The notes: a model not told the origin generated them from the sequence alone. 64,000 nucleotides of DNA from Gemmobacter lanyuensis (GCF_014652355.1 NZ_BMYQ01000004.1:1-64000); one strand, 5' to 3'. Counted from the stretch's first letter, positions 17,936 to 27,518 are shown. Numbers and translations are program-made.

Positions 17936-18729
17936 GCGTCCTTCTCGCCATTCCGGCCCGCTATGCCTCAACCCGCTATCCGGGCAAGCCCTTGGTTTCC
18001 TTGCGTGGCCCGGACGGGGATAAGACCCTGATCCAGCGCAGCTGGGAGGCCGCCAAGGCGGTGCGCGGGGTGGACCGGGTCGTCGTCGCCACCGATGACG
18101 ACCGCATCAAGACCCATGCCGAGGCCTTTGGCGCCGAGGTGGTGATGACCTCATCCGCCTGCCAGAACGGGACCGAACGCTGCGCCGAAGTGGCCGCCAA
18201 GTTGCCGGGGTTCGAGATCGTGGTGAATCTGCAGGGCGATGCGCCGCTGACCCCGGCCTGGTTCGTCGAGGATCTGATCGCCGGGCTGCGCGCCGATCCG
18301 CAGGCCGATATCGCGACGCCGGTGCTGCGCTGCGACGGGCGCGCGGTGAACAGCTTTCTGGCCGATCGCCGCGCGGGCCGCGTGGGGGGGACTACGGCGG
18401 TCTTCGGGGCGGGGGGGCGTGCGCTCTATTTCTCGAAAGAGGTGATCCCCTATACCGGCAAGACCTATGGCGACGAAGACCCGACGCCTGTCTTTCACCA
18501 TGTCGGCGTCTATGCCTACCGCCCCCGCGCGCTGCGGGCCTATCCGTCCTGGCCCATCGGTCCGCTGGAAGTGCTGGAGGGGCTTGAGCAGCTGCGTTTC
18601 CTGGAACAGGGGCGCGCCGTGCTCTGCGTCGAGGTGGAGGCCAAGGGCCGCCAGTTCTGGGAGCTGAACAACCCCGAAGACGTGCCCCGGATCGAGGCCA
18701 TGATGGCCGAGATGGCCGGGCAGGGCTAA
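17932..18729 (+). CDS. kdsB: 3-deoxy-manno-octulosonate cytidylyltransferase
   Basis: The 265-residue protein activates Kdo as CMP-Kdo. It has the N-terminal nucleotide loop 'IPARYASTRYPGKPL', 'VVATDDDRI', 'QNGTERCAEV' and the metal-binding 'NLQGDAPL'. Kdo is used for LPS inner core and for some capsules, so placement beside a capsule-type permease leaves the destination open. The start is GTG 17932, overlapping the cysQ stop. The length is about 20 residues longer than enterobacterial KdsB. Confidence 0.85.
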   Translation: MSVLLAIPARYASTRYPGKPLVSLRGPDGDKTLIQRSWEAAKAVRGVDRVVVATDDDRIKTHAEAFGAEVVMTSSACQNGTERCAEVAAKLPGFEIVVNLQGDAPLTPAWFVEDLIAGLRADPQADIATPVLRCDGRAVNSFLADRRAGRVGGTTAVFGAGGRALYFSKEVIPYTGKTYGDEDPTPVFHHVGVYAYRPRALRAYPSWPIGPLEVLEGLEQLRFLEQGRAVLCVEVEAKGRQFWELNNPEDVPRIEAMMAEMAGQG

Positions 18730-18738
18730 GCCCGCGCC

Positions 18739-19977
18739 ATGGCGCTGCCCGCGACCAGCCTGATCATCGTCAGCCGCCACCGCGCGGCGGCCTTGAGGCG
18801 GGCGGTCGCGGCGGTCTGCCAACTGGACCATCAGCAGGTCGAACTGATCGTGGTGGCTGATCCAGCCGCTTTTGCGGGGCTGCCTGATCTGCCGATCAAG
18901 AAGGTGCCCTTCGATACCCCCAATATCTCGGCGGCGCGGAACGCGGGGCTTGCTGTCGCAGCCGGAGAGGTCATCGCCTTTCTGGATGATGACGCGGTAC
19001 CGGAACCCCCTTGGCTGTCGCGGCTGACGGCGCCGTTCCAGCAACCAGATATTGTTGCTGCTACAGGATATGTCATTGGTCGAAATGGATTTTCGTATCA
19101 ATGGCGCGCATCCGAGGTTGACCATCTGGGCGAAGACCACCCGCTGCAGGTCCCCGATACCGGCATGGTTCAGGCGGGCTCGGCCCGCCGCACGATCAAG
19201 ACCCAGGGCACCAATTGCGCCTTCCGCGCTGGACTCTTGCGGAAGGTGGGGGGATTTGATCCGGCCTATCATTTCTTTCTGGATGAAGCGGATCTGGACC
19301 TGCGCCTTGCCCTGTCGGGACGCACGGCGGTGGTGCCGAAGGCACGGGTGCATCACGGCTTTCATGCTTCGGATCGGCGCCGGTCGGACCGGGTTCCCAC
19401 CACACTGCACGAGATTGGGGCATCCTCCATGGTTTTCCTGCGCCGCCATGCCGATGAGGCCGCGTGGCCTGCCGCTTTGGCCCGGCGTCGCGCGACCGAA
19501 CGCCTGCGCGCGCTGGGCCATATGGTCGGCGGCGCCCTTCTGCCGGGCGAGGTGGGGCCACTTCTGGCGACGCTGGAGGCGGGCATAGCCGAGGGTGCCA
19601 GCCGCCATCTGCAGCCGCTCAGCCCTCTGCCCCTGCCGGATCAGCCTTTCCTGCCCCTGCCTGGCACCGGGCCGCGTCAGCTTCGGCTTTTTGCGGGTCG
19701 GGCCTGGCAAGGCCATGCCTTGGCCCGGGCCGCCCGCACAGCTGTGGCCGAGGGGGCAGTGGCTGTGGTGATGCGCCTCAGCCCAACCGCGCGGCGGCAT
19801 TCGATCCGCTTTCATCCCGACGGCTATTGGGAACAGACAGGCGGTCTTTTCGGCGCAGCTGAGCGACACGAACCTGCTGTTCGCCCCTTCACTTTCAGCC
19901 GCCGTGTTCACCAGGAAAGCCTGCGCTGGGCAGAGTTTCGCCCAAGTTTTTTGCGGTTTCAGGATAAGCTTGAGTGA
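18739..19977 (+). CDS. Glycosyltransferase family 2 protein
   Basis: The 412-residue protein has an N-terminal GT-A domain: 'SLIIVSRHRAAALRRAV', 'NISAARNAGLAVA' and the metal-binding 'AFLDDDAVPEP' (about 75-85), then 'NCAFRAGLLRKVGGFDPAYHFF'. A C-terminal region of about 150 residues is of unknown fold. It probably transfers a sugar from a nucleotide donor to a growing surface polysaccharide; donor and acceptor cannot be deduced. It follows kdsB by 9 bases. Confidence 0.8.
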   Translation: MALPATSLIIVSRHRAAALRRAVAAVCQLDHQQVELIVVADPAAFAGLPDLPIKKVPFDTPNISAARNAGLAVAAGEVIAFLDDDAVPEPPWLSRLTAPFQQPDIVAATGYVIGRNGFSYQWRASEVDHLGEDHPLQVPDTGMVQAGSARRTIKTQGTNCAFRAGLLRKVGGFDPAYHFFLDEADLDLRLALSGRTAVVPKARVHHGFHASDRRRSDRVPTTLHEIGASSMVFLRRHADEAAWPAALARRRATERLRALGHMVGGALLPGEVGPLLATLEAGIAEGASRHLQPLSPLPLPDQPFLPLPGTGPRQLRLFAGRAWQGHALARAARTAVAEGAVAVVMRLSPTARRHSIRFHPDGYWEQTGGLFGAAERHEPAVRPFTFSRRVHQESLRWAEFRPSFLRFQDKLE

Positions 19978-20145
19978 TTGCCGCGCCTGAATTAGCAATC
20001 CCGATGAAAAATGAGACAGAAGTCGGTATCCTGGCGATGTGATTCGTTAGTTTTGCTGATTTTTGTCGATTTTTAAGCCATCATCAGACCCGGCGCTGCA
20101 GTAGCGCAGGGCATTGAAAAGACACCCGAGAGGATCGTCGCTATC

Positions 20146-21045
20146 ATGAAGTCTAGAAAGGTCACCAAGGCGGTATTTCCCGTGGCTGGCATGGGAACGC
20201 GGTTCCTGCCGGCCACCAAGTCGATCCCGAAAGAGATCATGACGCTGGTTGACCGCCCGCTGATCCAGTACGCGATTGATGAAGCCCGCGCAGCCGGTAT
20301 CAAGGAATTCATCTTCGTCACGTCGCGCGGCAAATCCGCGCTTGAGGATTATTTCGACCACGCGCCCGAGCTGGAAAACACCCTCAAGCGCGCGGGCAAG
20401 AATGATCTGCTCGAAGTGCTGAAAACCACCAACATGGATTCCGGCGCGATTGCCTATGTGCGTCAGAACCGGGCCATGGGGCTTGGCCATGCCGTGTGGT
20501 GCGCCCGCCGTCTGATCGGGAACGAACCCTTTGCCGTGCTGCTGCCCGATGACGTGATCGCGGCAGAGAAGCCCTGCCTTGCCCAGATGGTCGAGGCCTA
20601 TGAGGAAACCGGCGGCAATATGGTTGCCACCATGGAGGTGCCGCCTTCGAAGGCTTCGGCCTATGGCGTGCTCGACATCGCCGAGGACATGGGCGCCATC
20701 GTCAAGGCAAAGGGCATGGTTGAAAAGCCCAAAGCCGAAGAGGCGCCGTCGAACCTTGCCGTGATCGGACGCTATATCCTGTCGCCAAAGGTCATGACCA
20801 ACCTCAACAAGATGAAGCAGGGCGCCGGCGGTGAAATCCAGCTGACCGACGCCATCGCCGAGGAAGTGGGTGAGGAGGGCACCGGCGTCTACGGTTACCG
20901 CTTCAGCGGTCAGCGTTATGACTGCGGCTCGAAGGCCGGCTTCCTTCAGGCCACCGTGGCCTTCGGCCTGTCGCGCCCCGACCTGCAAGACGAGTTCAGC
21001 AGCTATCTGCATGACCTCATCGCCCAGCAGAAGGCTGCGCAGTAA
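20146..21045 (+). CDS. galU: UTP-glucose-1-phosphate uridylyltransferase
   Basis: The 299-residue cytoplasmic enzyme makes UDP-glucose from UTP and glucose 1-phosphate. The signature 'GMGTRFLPATKSIPKEIM' is at residues about 14-31. 'QYAIDEARAAGI', 'LPDDVI' and 'EKPKAEEAPSN' also fit. It is preceded by a 168-base gap that probably holds its promoter, and is followed after 3 bases by a glycosyltransferase, so UDP-glucose supply and use are co-expressed. Confidence 0.97.
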   Translation: MKSRKVTKAVFPVAGMGTRFLPATKSIPKEIMTLVDRPLIQYAIDEARAAGIKEFIFVTSRGKSALEDYFDHAPELENTLKRAGKNDLLEVLKTTNMDSGAIAYVRQNRAMGLGHAVWCARRLIGNEPFAVLLPDDVIAAEKPCLAQMVEAYEETGGNMVATMEVPPSKASAYGVLDIAEDMGAIVKAKGMVEKPKAEEAPSNLAVIGRYILSPKVMTNLNKMKQGAGGEIQLTDAIAEEVGEEGTGVYGYRFSGQRYDCGSKAGFLQATVAFGLSRPDLQDEFSSYLHDLIAQQKAAQ

Positions 21046-21048
21046 TCC

Positions 21049-22284
21049 GTGCCCGCAGCGCGGCTTCTGGATCTGACGCGGATTGTATCGCGTCTGGGTC
21101 GGGGGCCGCTGACAGGGGTGGACCGGGTCGAGCTTGCCTGGTTGGATCATCTGATCGAAGGGGAGGCCCATTCGGGCCTTCCCCTTTTTGCTTTGGTGCG
21201 GATGGCTGACGGTTTTGCCCTGCTCGATGGGCCTGGGGCACGCGCGGTGGCGGCGCTCGCGCGCGGCGCCGATCTGCCTGCGGCGGATCTGCGCGGACGA
21301 CTGGGGCGGCGGCGCGATCCCCTGCGCGCCAGGGCAGAAACAGCGGTGCGTCGGCTTGCCCGCGCGCAGACCCCCATGCCCCTGCTGGGCTGGATGCTGG
21401 CGCGCCATGTGCCACCGGACACGCCGTATTTTAACGTCGGTCACGCCAATCTGACGCCACAGGTTCTCGGCGCGATGCGGGGGCAGGTTGTCGTGCTGGT
21501 GCATGACACGATCCCATTGGATTATCCTCAGTTCACCCGGCCCGATATTCCGATGGTATTCGGGCGCAAGATGGCGGCGGTGTCAGGCCGGGCTGATCTG
21601 GTGGTACATTCCACCGCCGCCGCACGTCAGGCAACCGAGCGGCACTTTGCCCGCATGGGGCGCGTCCCTCCCGCGGTGGTCGCGCCGCTTGGGGTGGATG
21701 TGCCTGCGCCGGGTCGCTTTCCTGATTTGCCGGGGCTTGACCCCAGGCGGCCCTGGTTCCTTGCCATCGGCACGATCGAGCCGCGCAAGAACCATGCGCT
21801 TCTGCTTGATGTCTGGGAACAGCTTGCCACCCGTCTTGCCCCGAACCAGATGCCGCAACTGGTGATCGCGGGCAGCCGCGGCTGGCGGAATGAGGCCGTC
21901 TTCCGCCGGCTGGATGCCCGGCCACCCCATGTGATCGAGGTGGCCGACCTGTCGGATCCTGCGCTGGCCGCGCTGTTGTACAGATCCCATGGCCTGTTGT
22001 TCCCCAGCCATGCCGAGGGGTTTGGCCTGCCGCCGGTCGAGGCCGCGGCCTTGGGCGTGCCGGCCTATCTGTCAGATTTGCCAGTCTTCCATGAGGTCTT
22101 GGGAGACTATCCGGTTTACCTGCCGGTTGACGCGGTTTATTCTTGGGTGGAAACAATTGCCGCTGTTTTGGCGGGGGGGGAACGGGCAAATTCCCCGGAC
22201 GGGGGCGTCGGTGGCATGAAACCTGCCCTTGCTTTGCCAGGCTGGGACACGCATTTCAATGCGGTGTTAAGAAACGTCAGATAG
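21049..22284 (+). CDS. Glycosyltransferase family 4 protein
   Basis: The 411-residue GT-B fold enzyme starts '[24 protein letters not shown]'. It carries the C-terminal nucleotide-sugar domain: '[13 protein letters not shown]', 'LVIAGSRGW' and the '[16 protein letters not shown]' donor-binding motif (E-x7-E). Start GTG 21049 lies three bases after the galU stop. It likely acts in the same surface polysaccharide pathway; the linkage is unknown. Confidence 0.85.
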   Translation: MPAARLLDLTRIVSRLGRGPLTGVDRVELAWLDHLIEGEAHSGLPLFALVRMADGFALLDGPGARAVAALARGADLPAADLRGRLGRRRDPLRARAETAVRRLARAQTPMPLLGWMLARHVPPDTPYFNVGHANLTPQVLGAMRGQVVVLVHDTIPLDYPQFTRPDIPMVFGRKMAAVSGRADLVVHSTAAARQATERHFARMGRVPPAVVAPLGVDVPAPGRFPDLPGLDPRRPWFLAIGTIEPRKNHALLLDVWEQLATRLAPNQMPQLVIAGSRGWRNEAVFRRLDARPPHVIEVADLSDPALAALLYRSHGLLFPSHAEGFGLPPVEAAALGVPAYLSDLPVFHEVLGDYPVYLPVDAVYSWVETIAAVLAGGERANSPDGGVGGMKPALALPGWDTHFNAVLRNVR

Positions 22285-22315
22285 GCCGGAATTACCTGGT
22301 CGGAGCATGTGAAGC

Positions 22316-23326
22316 GTGGGGATCTGGACCACATACCGCCTGCGTCTTGCACGCAAGCGATGGCGCCTCAGGGCCTTCCGCAAGCGGCGGGAGCTGACTC
22401 CCGTTGTCAGCCGCATCAATGCCGTGCGGCCCAATCACCTGCTTTTGTTTTCGACCGTCAGGAACGAAAAGATCCGGCTGCCCTATTTCCTGCGCTATTA
22501 TCGGGATTTGGGGATCAACCATTTCTTTTTCGTCGACAATGACAGTGATGATGGCACCCGCGAATATCTTGCGGAACAGGCCGATGTTTCCCTTTGGCGG
22601 GCAAAGGCCAGTTACAAACGTGCGCGGTTCGGGGTGGATTGGCTGAACTGGCTGCTCATGCGGCATGGCCACGGGCATTGGACCATGGTCGTCGATCCCG
22701 ATGAATTCTTCGTCTATCCCTTCTGCGATACCCGGCCGCTGCGTGCGCTGACGGATTGGCTGGATGCGAGTTCGATCAAGTCCTTCTCGGCGATGTTGCT
22801 GGACATGTATCCCAAAGGGCCAGTCTCGGCGCAGCCCTATCGAGAAGGGCAGGACCCTTTTGAAATTGCCAATTGGTTTGACAGCGGCAATTACACCATG
22901 GCCAAGAACCCGTCCTACGGGAATCTCTGGATTCAGGGCGGCGCCCGGTCGCGCGTGTTCTTTGCCGACAATCCCGAACGTGCGCCCGCGCTGAACAAGG
23001 TGCCATTGGTGAAATGGCATCGTGATTACGCCTATGTCAGTTCGACCCATATGCTGCTGCCGCGCGGGTTGAACCTTGTTTATGACGAATGGGGGGGGGA
23101 AAAGGCCTCGGGCTGCCTTCTGCACGCGAAGTTCATCGATACGCTGGCCACCAAAACCGCCGAAGAGCTGCGCCGGAAGGAACATTTCGCCAATAGCCAC
23201 GAATACCGCGCCTATCAGGAGGGGCTGCTGGCCAGCCCTGATCTGTGGTGCAAATGGAGCGAGAAATATATCAACTGGCGTCAGCTCGAGATTTTGGGTC
23301 TGATGTCCAAGGGCAACTGGGCATGA
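22316..23326 (+). CDS. Glycosyltransferase family 2-like (Glyco_tranf_2_4 / GT92-like) protein
   Basis: The 336-residue protein has a basic N-terminus, then 'TVRNEKIRLPYFLRYYRDLGINHFFFVDND' (in parts), 'DNDSDDGTREYL' and 'MVVDPDEFFVYP', the DxD-type metal site of this group. Histidine- and aromatic-rich motifs follow ('KWHRDYAYVSSTH'). Proteins of this family add hexoses in LPS or exopolysaccharides. The start is GTG 22316; there are 31 bases to the previous gene and 10 to the next. Confidence 0.8.
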   Translation: MGIWTTYRLRLARKRWRLRAFRKRRELTPVVSRINAVRPNHLLLFSTVRNEKIRLPYFLRYYRDLGINHFFFVDNDSDDGTREYLAEQADVSLWRAKASYKRARFGVDWLNWLLMRHGHGHWTMVVDPDEFFVYPFCDTRPLRALTDWLDASSIKSFSAMLLDMYPKGPVSAQPYREGQDPFEIANWFDSGNYTMAKNPSYGNLWIQGGARSRVFFADNPERAPALNKVPLVKWHRDYAYVSSTHMLLPRGLNLVYDEWGGEKASGCLLHAKFIDTLATKTAEELRRKEHFANSHEYRAYQEGLLASPDLWCKWSEKYINWRQLEILGLMSKGNWA

Positions 23327-23336
23327 GGGGGCAGGG

Positions 23337-25034
23337 GTGAGCGTCGGCTTTGTCATGCTCTGTCATACGGCGCTGGACCGGGCGGCACAGGTTGCCCGCC
23401 ACTGGGCCGAGCATGGCTGCCCTGTTGTGATCCATGTTGACCGTCGCGTGGGCAAAGGCCCGTTCCGGCGGATGCAGCGCGTTCTGGAAGGTGTGGCTGA
23501 CATCCGCTTTTCCGAACGGTTTGCCTGTGAATGGGGCACCTGGGGGCTCGTTGCCGCAACGCAGGCGGCCTCGACCCTGATGCTGCGCGATTTTCCGGCG
23601 GTGCGGCATGTCTATCTTGCCTCGGGGTCGTGCCTGCCGCTGCGCCCGGTGAAAGAGCTGGTCGCCTATCTGGACAGTCGCCCGCGCACTGATTTCATCG
23701 AAAGCGTCACCACCGAGGATGTCGGCTGGACCGTGGGTGGGCTGAATATCGAACGCTTTACCCTGCGTTTCCCGTTTTCCTGGCGCAAGCAACGGCGGCT
23801 GTTTGACGGCTATGTCCGCCTGCAACGGCGGCTGGGTTTTCGCCGTCGCATCCCGGCGGGGCTGGTGCCGCATCTGGGCAGCCAATGGTGGTGCCTGACG
23901 CGACAAACGCTGAGCGCCATTCTCGAAAGCCCTGACCGCGCGGCGCATGATGCCTATTTCAAGCGAGTCTGGATTCCCGACGAAAGCTATTTCCAGACGC
24001 TGGTCCGGCAGGTCTCGGCCAATGTCGAAAGCCGGTCGCTGACGCTGTCGAAGTTCGATTTCCAGGGCAAACCGCATATCTTTTACGACGACCACCTCCA
24101 GCTTTTGCGGAAATCCGACTGTTTTGTCGCGCGAAAGATCTGGCCGCATGCCGACAAGCTTTATCGCGTGTTCCTGTCGGATGATGCGGGCAACCAGCCT
24201 GCCGCCGAACCAAACCCCGGCAAGATCGACCGGCTGTTTTCCAAGGCGGTGGAGCGGCGGACCAAGGGACGCGCCGGGCTTTACATGCAAAGCCGCTTTC
24301 CGCAGTGGAACTGGGAAAACGGCATGACCGCGGCGCCCTATTCAGTTTTTGAAGGGTTCTCGGAACTCTTTGAAAATTTTGATATCTGGCTTGGCAAGGT
24401 GACGGGGACGCGGGTGCATGGCCACCTCTTTGCGCCTGATCGCGTGGCCTTTGCCGGGGGCGAGAAGGTCTATAACGGGGCGCTCAGCGACAGTGCCAAG
24501 CTGCGTGACTACAACCCCCGCAGCTTCCTTGTCAGCCTGATCTGGAACACCCGCGGCGAACGGCAATGCCTGCAATTCGGGCCTGATGACAATCAGGAAA
24601 TCGGTGCCTTCTTCGCACGTGATCCGAACGCCCAGATCTCGGTGATTTCGGGGGCATGGGCGGTGCCGCTGTTCCGCGCTAATGTGAATTTCGGGGAAAT
24701 CCGCAAAGAGGCCGCGCGGTTGCAGAAGATCGAGGCCGCACATCTGGCTGAATTGCGCGACCCCTCGGTCAAGGCCAAGGTCCGGATCTGGACGCTGGCC
24801 GAATTCGTGGAAAACCCGATGGAACCGCTCCAGACCATCATCGACGAAATCAGCCCCCGGTCAAACCGCCGCCTGACCGAGGCGCCGCGCATGGCCGACC
24901 TCACGGGCTTTGGCCAGTTCCTGCAGAACCTCCGCAATCAGGGGATGCAGCCGGTGCTGATGGGCGATTTCCCGGCAGGCGATGACCCCCGTCCCACAAC
25001 GACGCGGCGTGGCCGCCCCTATCTGGTGAAGTAA
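23337..25034 (+). CDS. Core-2/I-branching-like (GT14) glycosyltransferase with extra C-terminal domain
   Basis: The 565-residue protein has residues about 1-280 that fit the GT14 'branching enzyme' family: 'FVMLCHTALDRAAQVARHW', 'VIHVDRRV', 'LASGSCLPLRP', 'GSQWWCLTR' and 'WIPDESYFQTLV'. Residues about 300-565 form a second domain seen in Rhodobacterales proteins (DUF5927/5928-like from memory), function unknown. The family transfers N-acetylglucosamine or xylose to branched glycans in animals. The start is GTG 23337. It abuts the sulfotransferase gene with no gap. Confidence 0.75.
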   Translation: MSVGFVMLCHTALDRAAQVARHWAEHGCPVVIHVDRRVGKGPFRRMQRVLEGVADIRFSERFACEWGTWGLVAATQAASTLMLRDFPAVRHVYLASGSCLPLRPVKELVAYLDSRPRTDFIESVTTEDVGWTVGGLNIERFTLRFPFSWRKQRRLFDGYVRLQRRLGFRRRIPAGLVPHLGSQWWCLTRQTLSAILESPDRAAHDAYFKRVWIPDESYFQTLVRQVSANVESRSLTLSKFDFQGKPHIFYDDHLQLLRKSDCFVARKIWPHADKLYRVFLSDDAGNQPAAEPNPGKIDRLFSKAVERRTKGRAGLYMQSRFPQWNWENGMTAAPYSVFEGFSELFENFDIWLGKVTGTRVHGHLFAPDRVAFAGGEKVYNGALSDSAKLRDYNPRSFLVSLIWNTRGERQCLQFGPDDNQEIGAFFARDPNAQISVISGAWAVPLFRANVNFGEIRKEAARLQKIEAAHLAELRDPSVKAKVRIWTLAEFVENPMEPLQTIIDEISPRSNRRLTEAPRMADLTGFGQFLQNLRNQGMQPVLMGDFPAGDDPRPTTTRRGRPYLVK

Positions 25035-26432
25035 GTGCAGCAGCGGTTCCGTTCCTTCGTGATGTTCGCCGAAATGCGGACCGGGTCGAATTTCCTTGAG
25101 GCGAACCTGAACGCGCTGCCCGGCGTCACCTGCCATGGTGAGGTGTTCAACCCGCATTTCATGGGCAAGAAGGATTGCCAAAGCCTCTTTGGCTATGACC
25201 TGCCCGCACGCGAGGCGGAGCCGCTGGCGGTGCTGGAGGCGATGCGTGCCCAAACCGCCGGGCTGGCCGGGTTCCGCTGTTTCCATGACCATGACCTGCG
25301 GGTCATCGCCCATGTGCTGGCCGATCCGACCTGCGCCAAGATCATCCTGACGCGCAATCCGGTGGAAAGCTATGTCAGCCTCAAGATCGCGCAGGCGACG
25401 GATCAATGGCGCCTGACCAATGCCACGCGGCTGAAAACCGCGCGGGTGCCGTTTCAGGCGGCGGAGTTCGAGGCGCATCTGCAGCAGGCCCAGGCCTTTC
25501 AGATCGAGCTGATGCACGCTCTGCAGATCAGCGGTCAGACGGCCTTCTATATTGATTACGAAGATCTCAATGATCTTGAGGTGCTGAACGGGCTTGCCGC
25601 CTTTTTGGGGGTTGAGGGGCGGCTTGATGCGCTGGACCCCAAGCTGAAAAAGCAGAACCCCGAGGATGTGACGGCCAAGGTGGTTAACGCGACCGAGATG
25701 GAGGCTGCGCTGGCGCGGCTCGATCGGTTCAATCTGGCACGCACGCCGAATTTCGAGCCGCGTCGGGCGCCGGGGATTCCGGGCTTTGTGGCGGCGGCGG
25801 ATGCACCGGTCTTGTTCATGCCGGTGCGCGGCGGGCCGGATCAGGCGGTGCGTGACTGGCTGGGGCGGTTGGGGCGCGGCGGGTTGATCACCGATTTCGT
25901 GCAGAAGTCACTGCGGCAGTGGAAACGCCAGCAGGGCGCCCATCGCAGCTTTACCGTGCTGCGCCATCCCGTTGCGCGGGCCTATGAGGCCTATTGCCGG
26001 GTCGTGCTGGCGGGTGAGGGCGATTTCTATCGCCTGCTGACCAAGGCCTATGGACTTGATCTGGCACGCGGACCCAAGGTTGACGCAGAGATGCAGCGCG
26101 CGGGCTTTGTGGCTTTTCTGCGCTGGCTGAAGATCTATCTGGCGGGCCAGACCGGGCAGAAGATCGACCCGCGCCTCGCCAGCCAGTCGGCGGTTCTGCA
26201 GGGCTTTGCCCAGTTCCAGACGCCCGATCTTGTGCTGCGCGAGGAGCGCCTGGCCGAGGGGCTGGCCTTTCTGGCCGCCGATCTGGGCCTGCCCGCACCA
26301 GAGTTCCGTCCGTTGGCAAGCGACCTGCCCCTGCCGCTGGCCGATATCTGGACGGCAGAGGTCGAAGAGGCCGCGCGGGACGCCTATCAGCGCGATTATC
26401 TGGGCTTCGGCTTTGCGAAATGGGGGCGTTGA
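25035..26432 (+). CDS. NodH-like carbohydrate sulfotransferase with second, degenerate domain
   Basis: The 465-residue protein carries the PAPS 5'-phosphosulfate loop 'RTGSNFLEANLNALPG' (about 15-30) and the 3'-phosphate motif 'KIILTRNPVESYVSLKIA' (about 107-124), as in NodH and Stf0-type sulfotransferases. From about residue 250 a second region repeats a 3'-phosphate-like 'TVLRHPVARAYEAYCR' but lacks a good 5' loop. It should transfer sulfate to a glycan, releasing PAP for CysQ. GTG 25035 directly follows the previous stop codon. Confidence 0.75.
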   Translation: MQQRFRSFVMFAEMRTGSNFLEANLNALPGVTCHGEVFNPHFMGKKDCQSLFGYDLPAREAEPLAVLEAMRAQTAGLAGFRCFHDHDLRVIAHVLADPTCAKIILTRNPVESYVSLKIAQATDQWRLTNATRLKTARVPFQAAEFEAHLQQAQAFQIELMHALQISGQTAFYIDYEDLNDLEVLNGLAAFLGVEGRLDALDPKLKKQNPEDVTAKVVNATEMEAALARLDRFNLARTPNFEPRRAPGIPGFVAAADAPVLFMPVRGGPDQAVRDWLGRLGRGGLITDFVQKSLRQWKRQQGAHRSFTVLRHPVARAYEAYCRVVLAGEGDFYRLLTKAYGLDLARGPKVDAEMQRAGFVAFLRWLKIYLAGQTGQKIDPRLASQSAVLQGFAQFQTPDLVLREERLAEGLAFLAADLGLPAPEFRPLASDLPLPLADIWTAEVEEAARDAYQRDYLGFGFAKWGR

Positions 26433-26443
26433 TCGCCCCCTGA

Positions 26444-26908
26444 TCAGGCCGCGGCAGGCGCCCGGCTTTCGGTGAGGATAGCGTAAAGCTTGGCCGGATC
26501 GGTATTGGCGCGCAGCTTGGCGCAAATCCCGGCGTCGCGCATGGTGCGGCTGACCAGCGCCAGCGCCTTGAGGTGTTCCACCCCGGAATCCTTCGGTGCG
26601 AACAGCCCGAAGATCAGGTCCACCGGCTGGCGGTCGACGCTGTCATAATCCAGCGGCTTTTCCAGGCGGATGAAGACCCCGACAATGCCCGGCAGGTCTT
26701 CCAGCCGCGCGTGGGGCAGGGCGATGCCATGGCCCACACCGGTGGGGCCAAGGCTTTCGCGTTCCTGCAAACCGTCAATCGCCACCGAGGCGTTGAACTT
26801 GTAGGCCTGTGCGGCCACCTCTCCCAGTTCCTGGAAGAGGCGCTTCTTGCTTGTCATCTGACTGACGACCCTGACGGCCTGCGGGTGAAGAAGTTTGGAA
26901 AGTTCCAT
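26444..26908 (-). CDS. ptsN: PTS IIA-like nitrogen regulatory protein PtsN
   Basis: The 154-residue cytoplasmic EIIA-Ntr has the phosphorylated histidine in 'GVGHGIALPHARLE' and preceding 'SKKRLFQELGEVAA'. It receives phosphate from PtsP/NPr and regulates potassium, carbon and nitrogen functions. A longer upstream frame exists, but ATG 26908 (MELSKLLHPQAV) gives the normal family length. It follows hpf by 34 bases, the usual gene order. Confidence 0.92.
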   Translation of the reverse strand: MELSKLLHPQAVRVVSQMTSKKRLFQELGEVAAQAYKFNASVAIDGLQERESLGPTGVGHGIALPHARLEDLPGIVGVFIRLEKPLDYDSVDRQPVDLIFGLFAPKDSGVEHLKALALVSRTMRDAGICAKLRANTDPAKLYAILTESRAPAAA

Positions 26909-26942
26909 CAGGATCGTCGTCCAATCAGCGCCGCGCGGCGCG

Positions 26943-27518
26943 TCACTTGCTGTTGCGCGGGTCGATCCAGCCGATGTTGCCGTCTTCACGACGATACACG
27001 ACGTTCACGCCCCCATGGCCCTCATTCCGGAACACGAGCATCTTCTGACCCGCCAGCTCCAATTGCATCACGGCTTCGCCCACGGTGATCGAAGGGATCT
27101 TCGTCTCCATTTCGGCAATGACGATCGGCTGAAGCGTCGCGGTGTCCGACTCCTCGTGGTCGTCGGTCGGGGCGAGGATATAGGAGGAACCTCCGTCGAA
27201 TTCAACAGGTGCCGTGCGGTCACGGTGGTGGTCGCGCAGACGGCGCTTGTAGCGGCGCAGCTGCTTGTCCAGCCGTTCGCGGCAGGCTTCGAAAGCGGCA
27301 TAGATTTCAGGGGCATGGCCCTTGGCCGCCGCATTCAGGCCGGTCGAGAGATGGATCGTGGCTTCGCAGACATGTTCATGCGCGCTCTTGGAAAACACGA
27401 CGACGGCATCGGTGGGGCGTTGGGCGTATTTCTCGATCACTTCGCCCAGTTCGGCCTTCACATGGGTTTGAAGCGCCTCACCGATGTCGATCTGTCTCCC
27501 GCTGATCTGATAACGCAT
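26943..27518 (-). CDS. hpf: Long-form ribosome hibernation promoting factor
   Basis: The 191-residue protein has an N-terminal HPF/RaiA domain ('MRYQISGRQIDIGEALQTHV', basic 'RLDKQLRRYKRRLRD') and a C-terminal dimerisation domain ('KIPSITVGEAVMQLELAGQKMLVFRNEG' in parts, ending 'VVYRREDGNIGWIDP'). Long HPF alone forms inactive 100S ribosome dimers in stationary phase. Start ATG 27518 is selected because GAAGGAGGAG lies just upstream; a longer frame back to 27641 has no such site. Confidence 0.95.
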   Translation of the reverse strand: MRYQISGRQIDIGEALQTHVKAELGEVIEKYAQRPTDAVVVFSKSAHEHVCEATIHLSTGLNAAAKGHAPEIYAAFEACRERLDKQLRRYKRRLRDHHRDRTAPVEFDGGSSYILAPTDDHEESDTATLQPIVIAEMETKIPSITVGEAVMQLELAGQKMLVFRNEGHGGVNVVYRREDGNIGWIDPRNSK

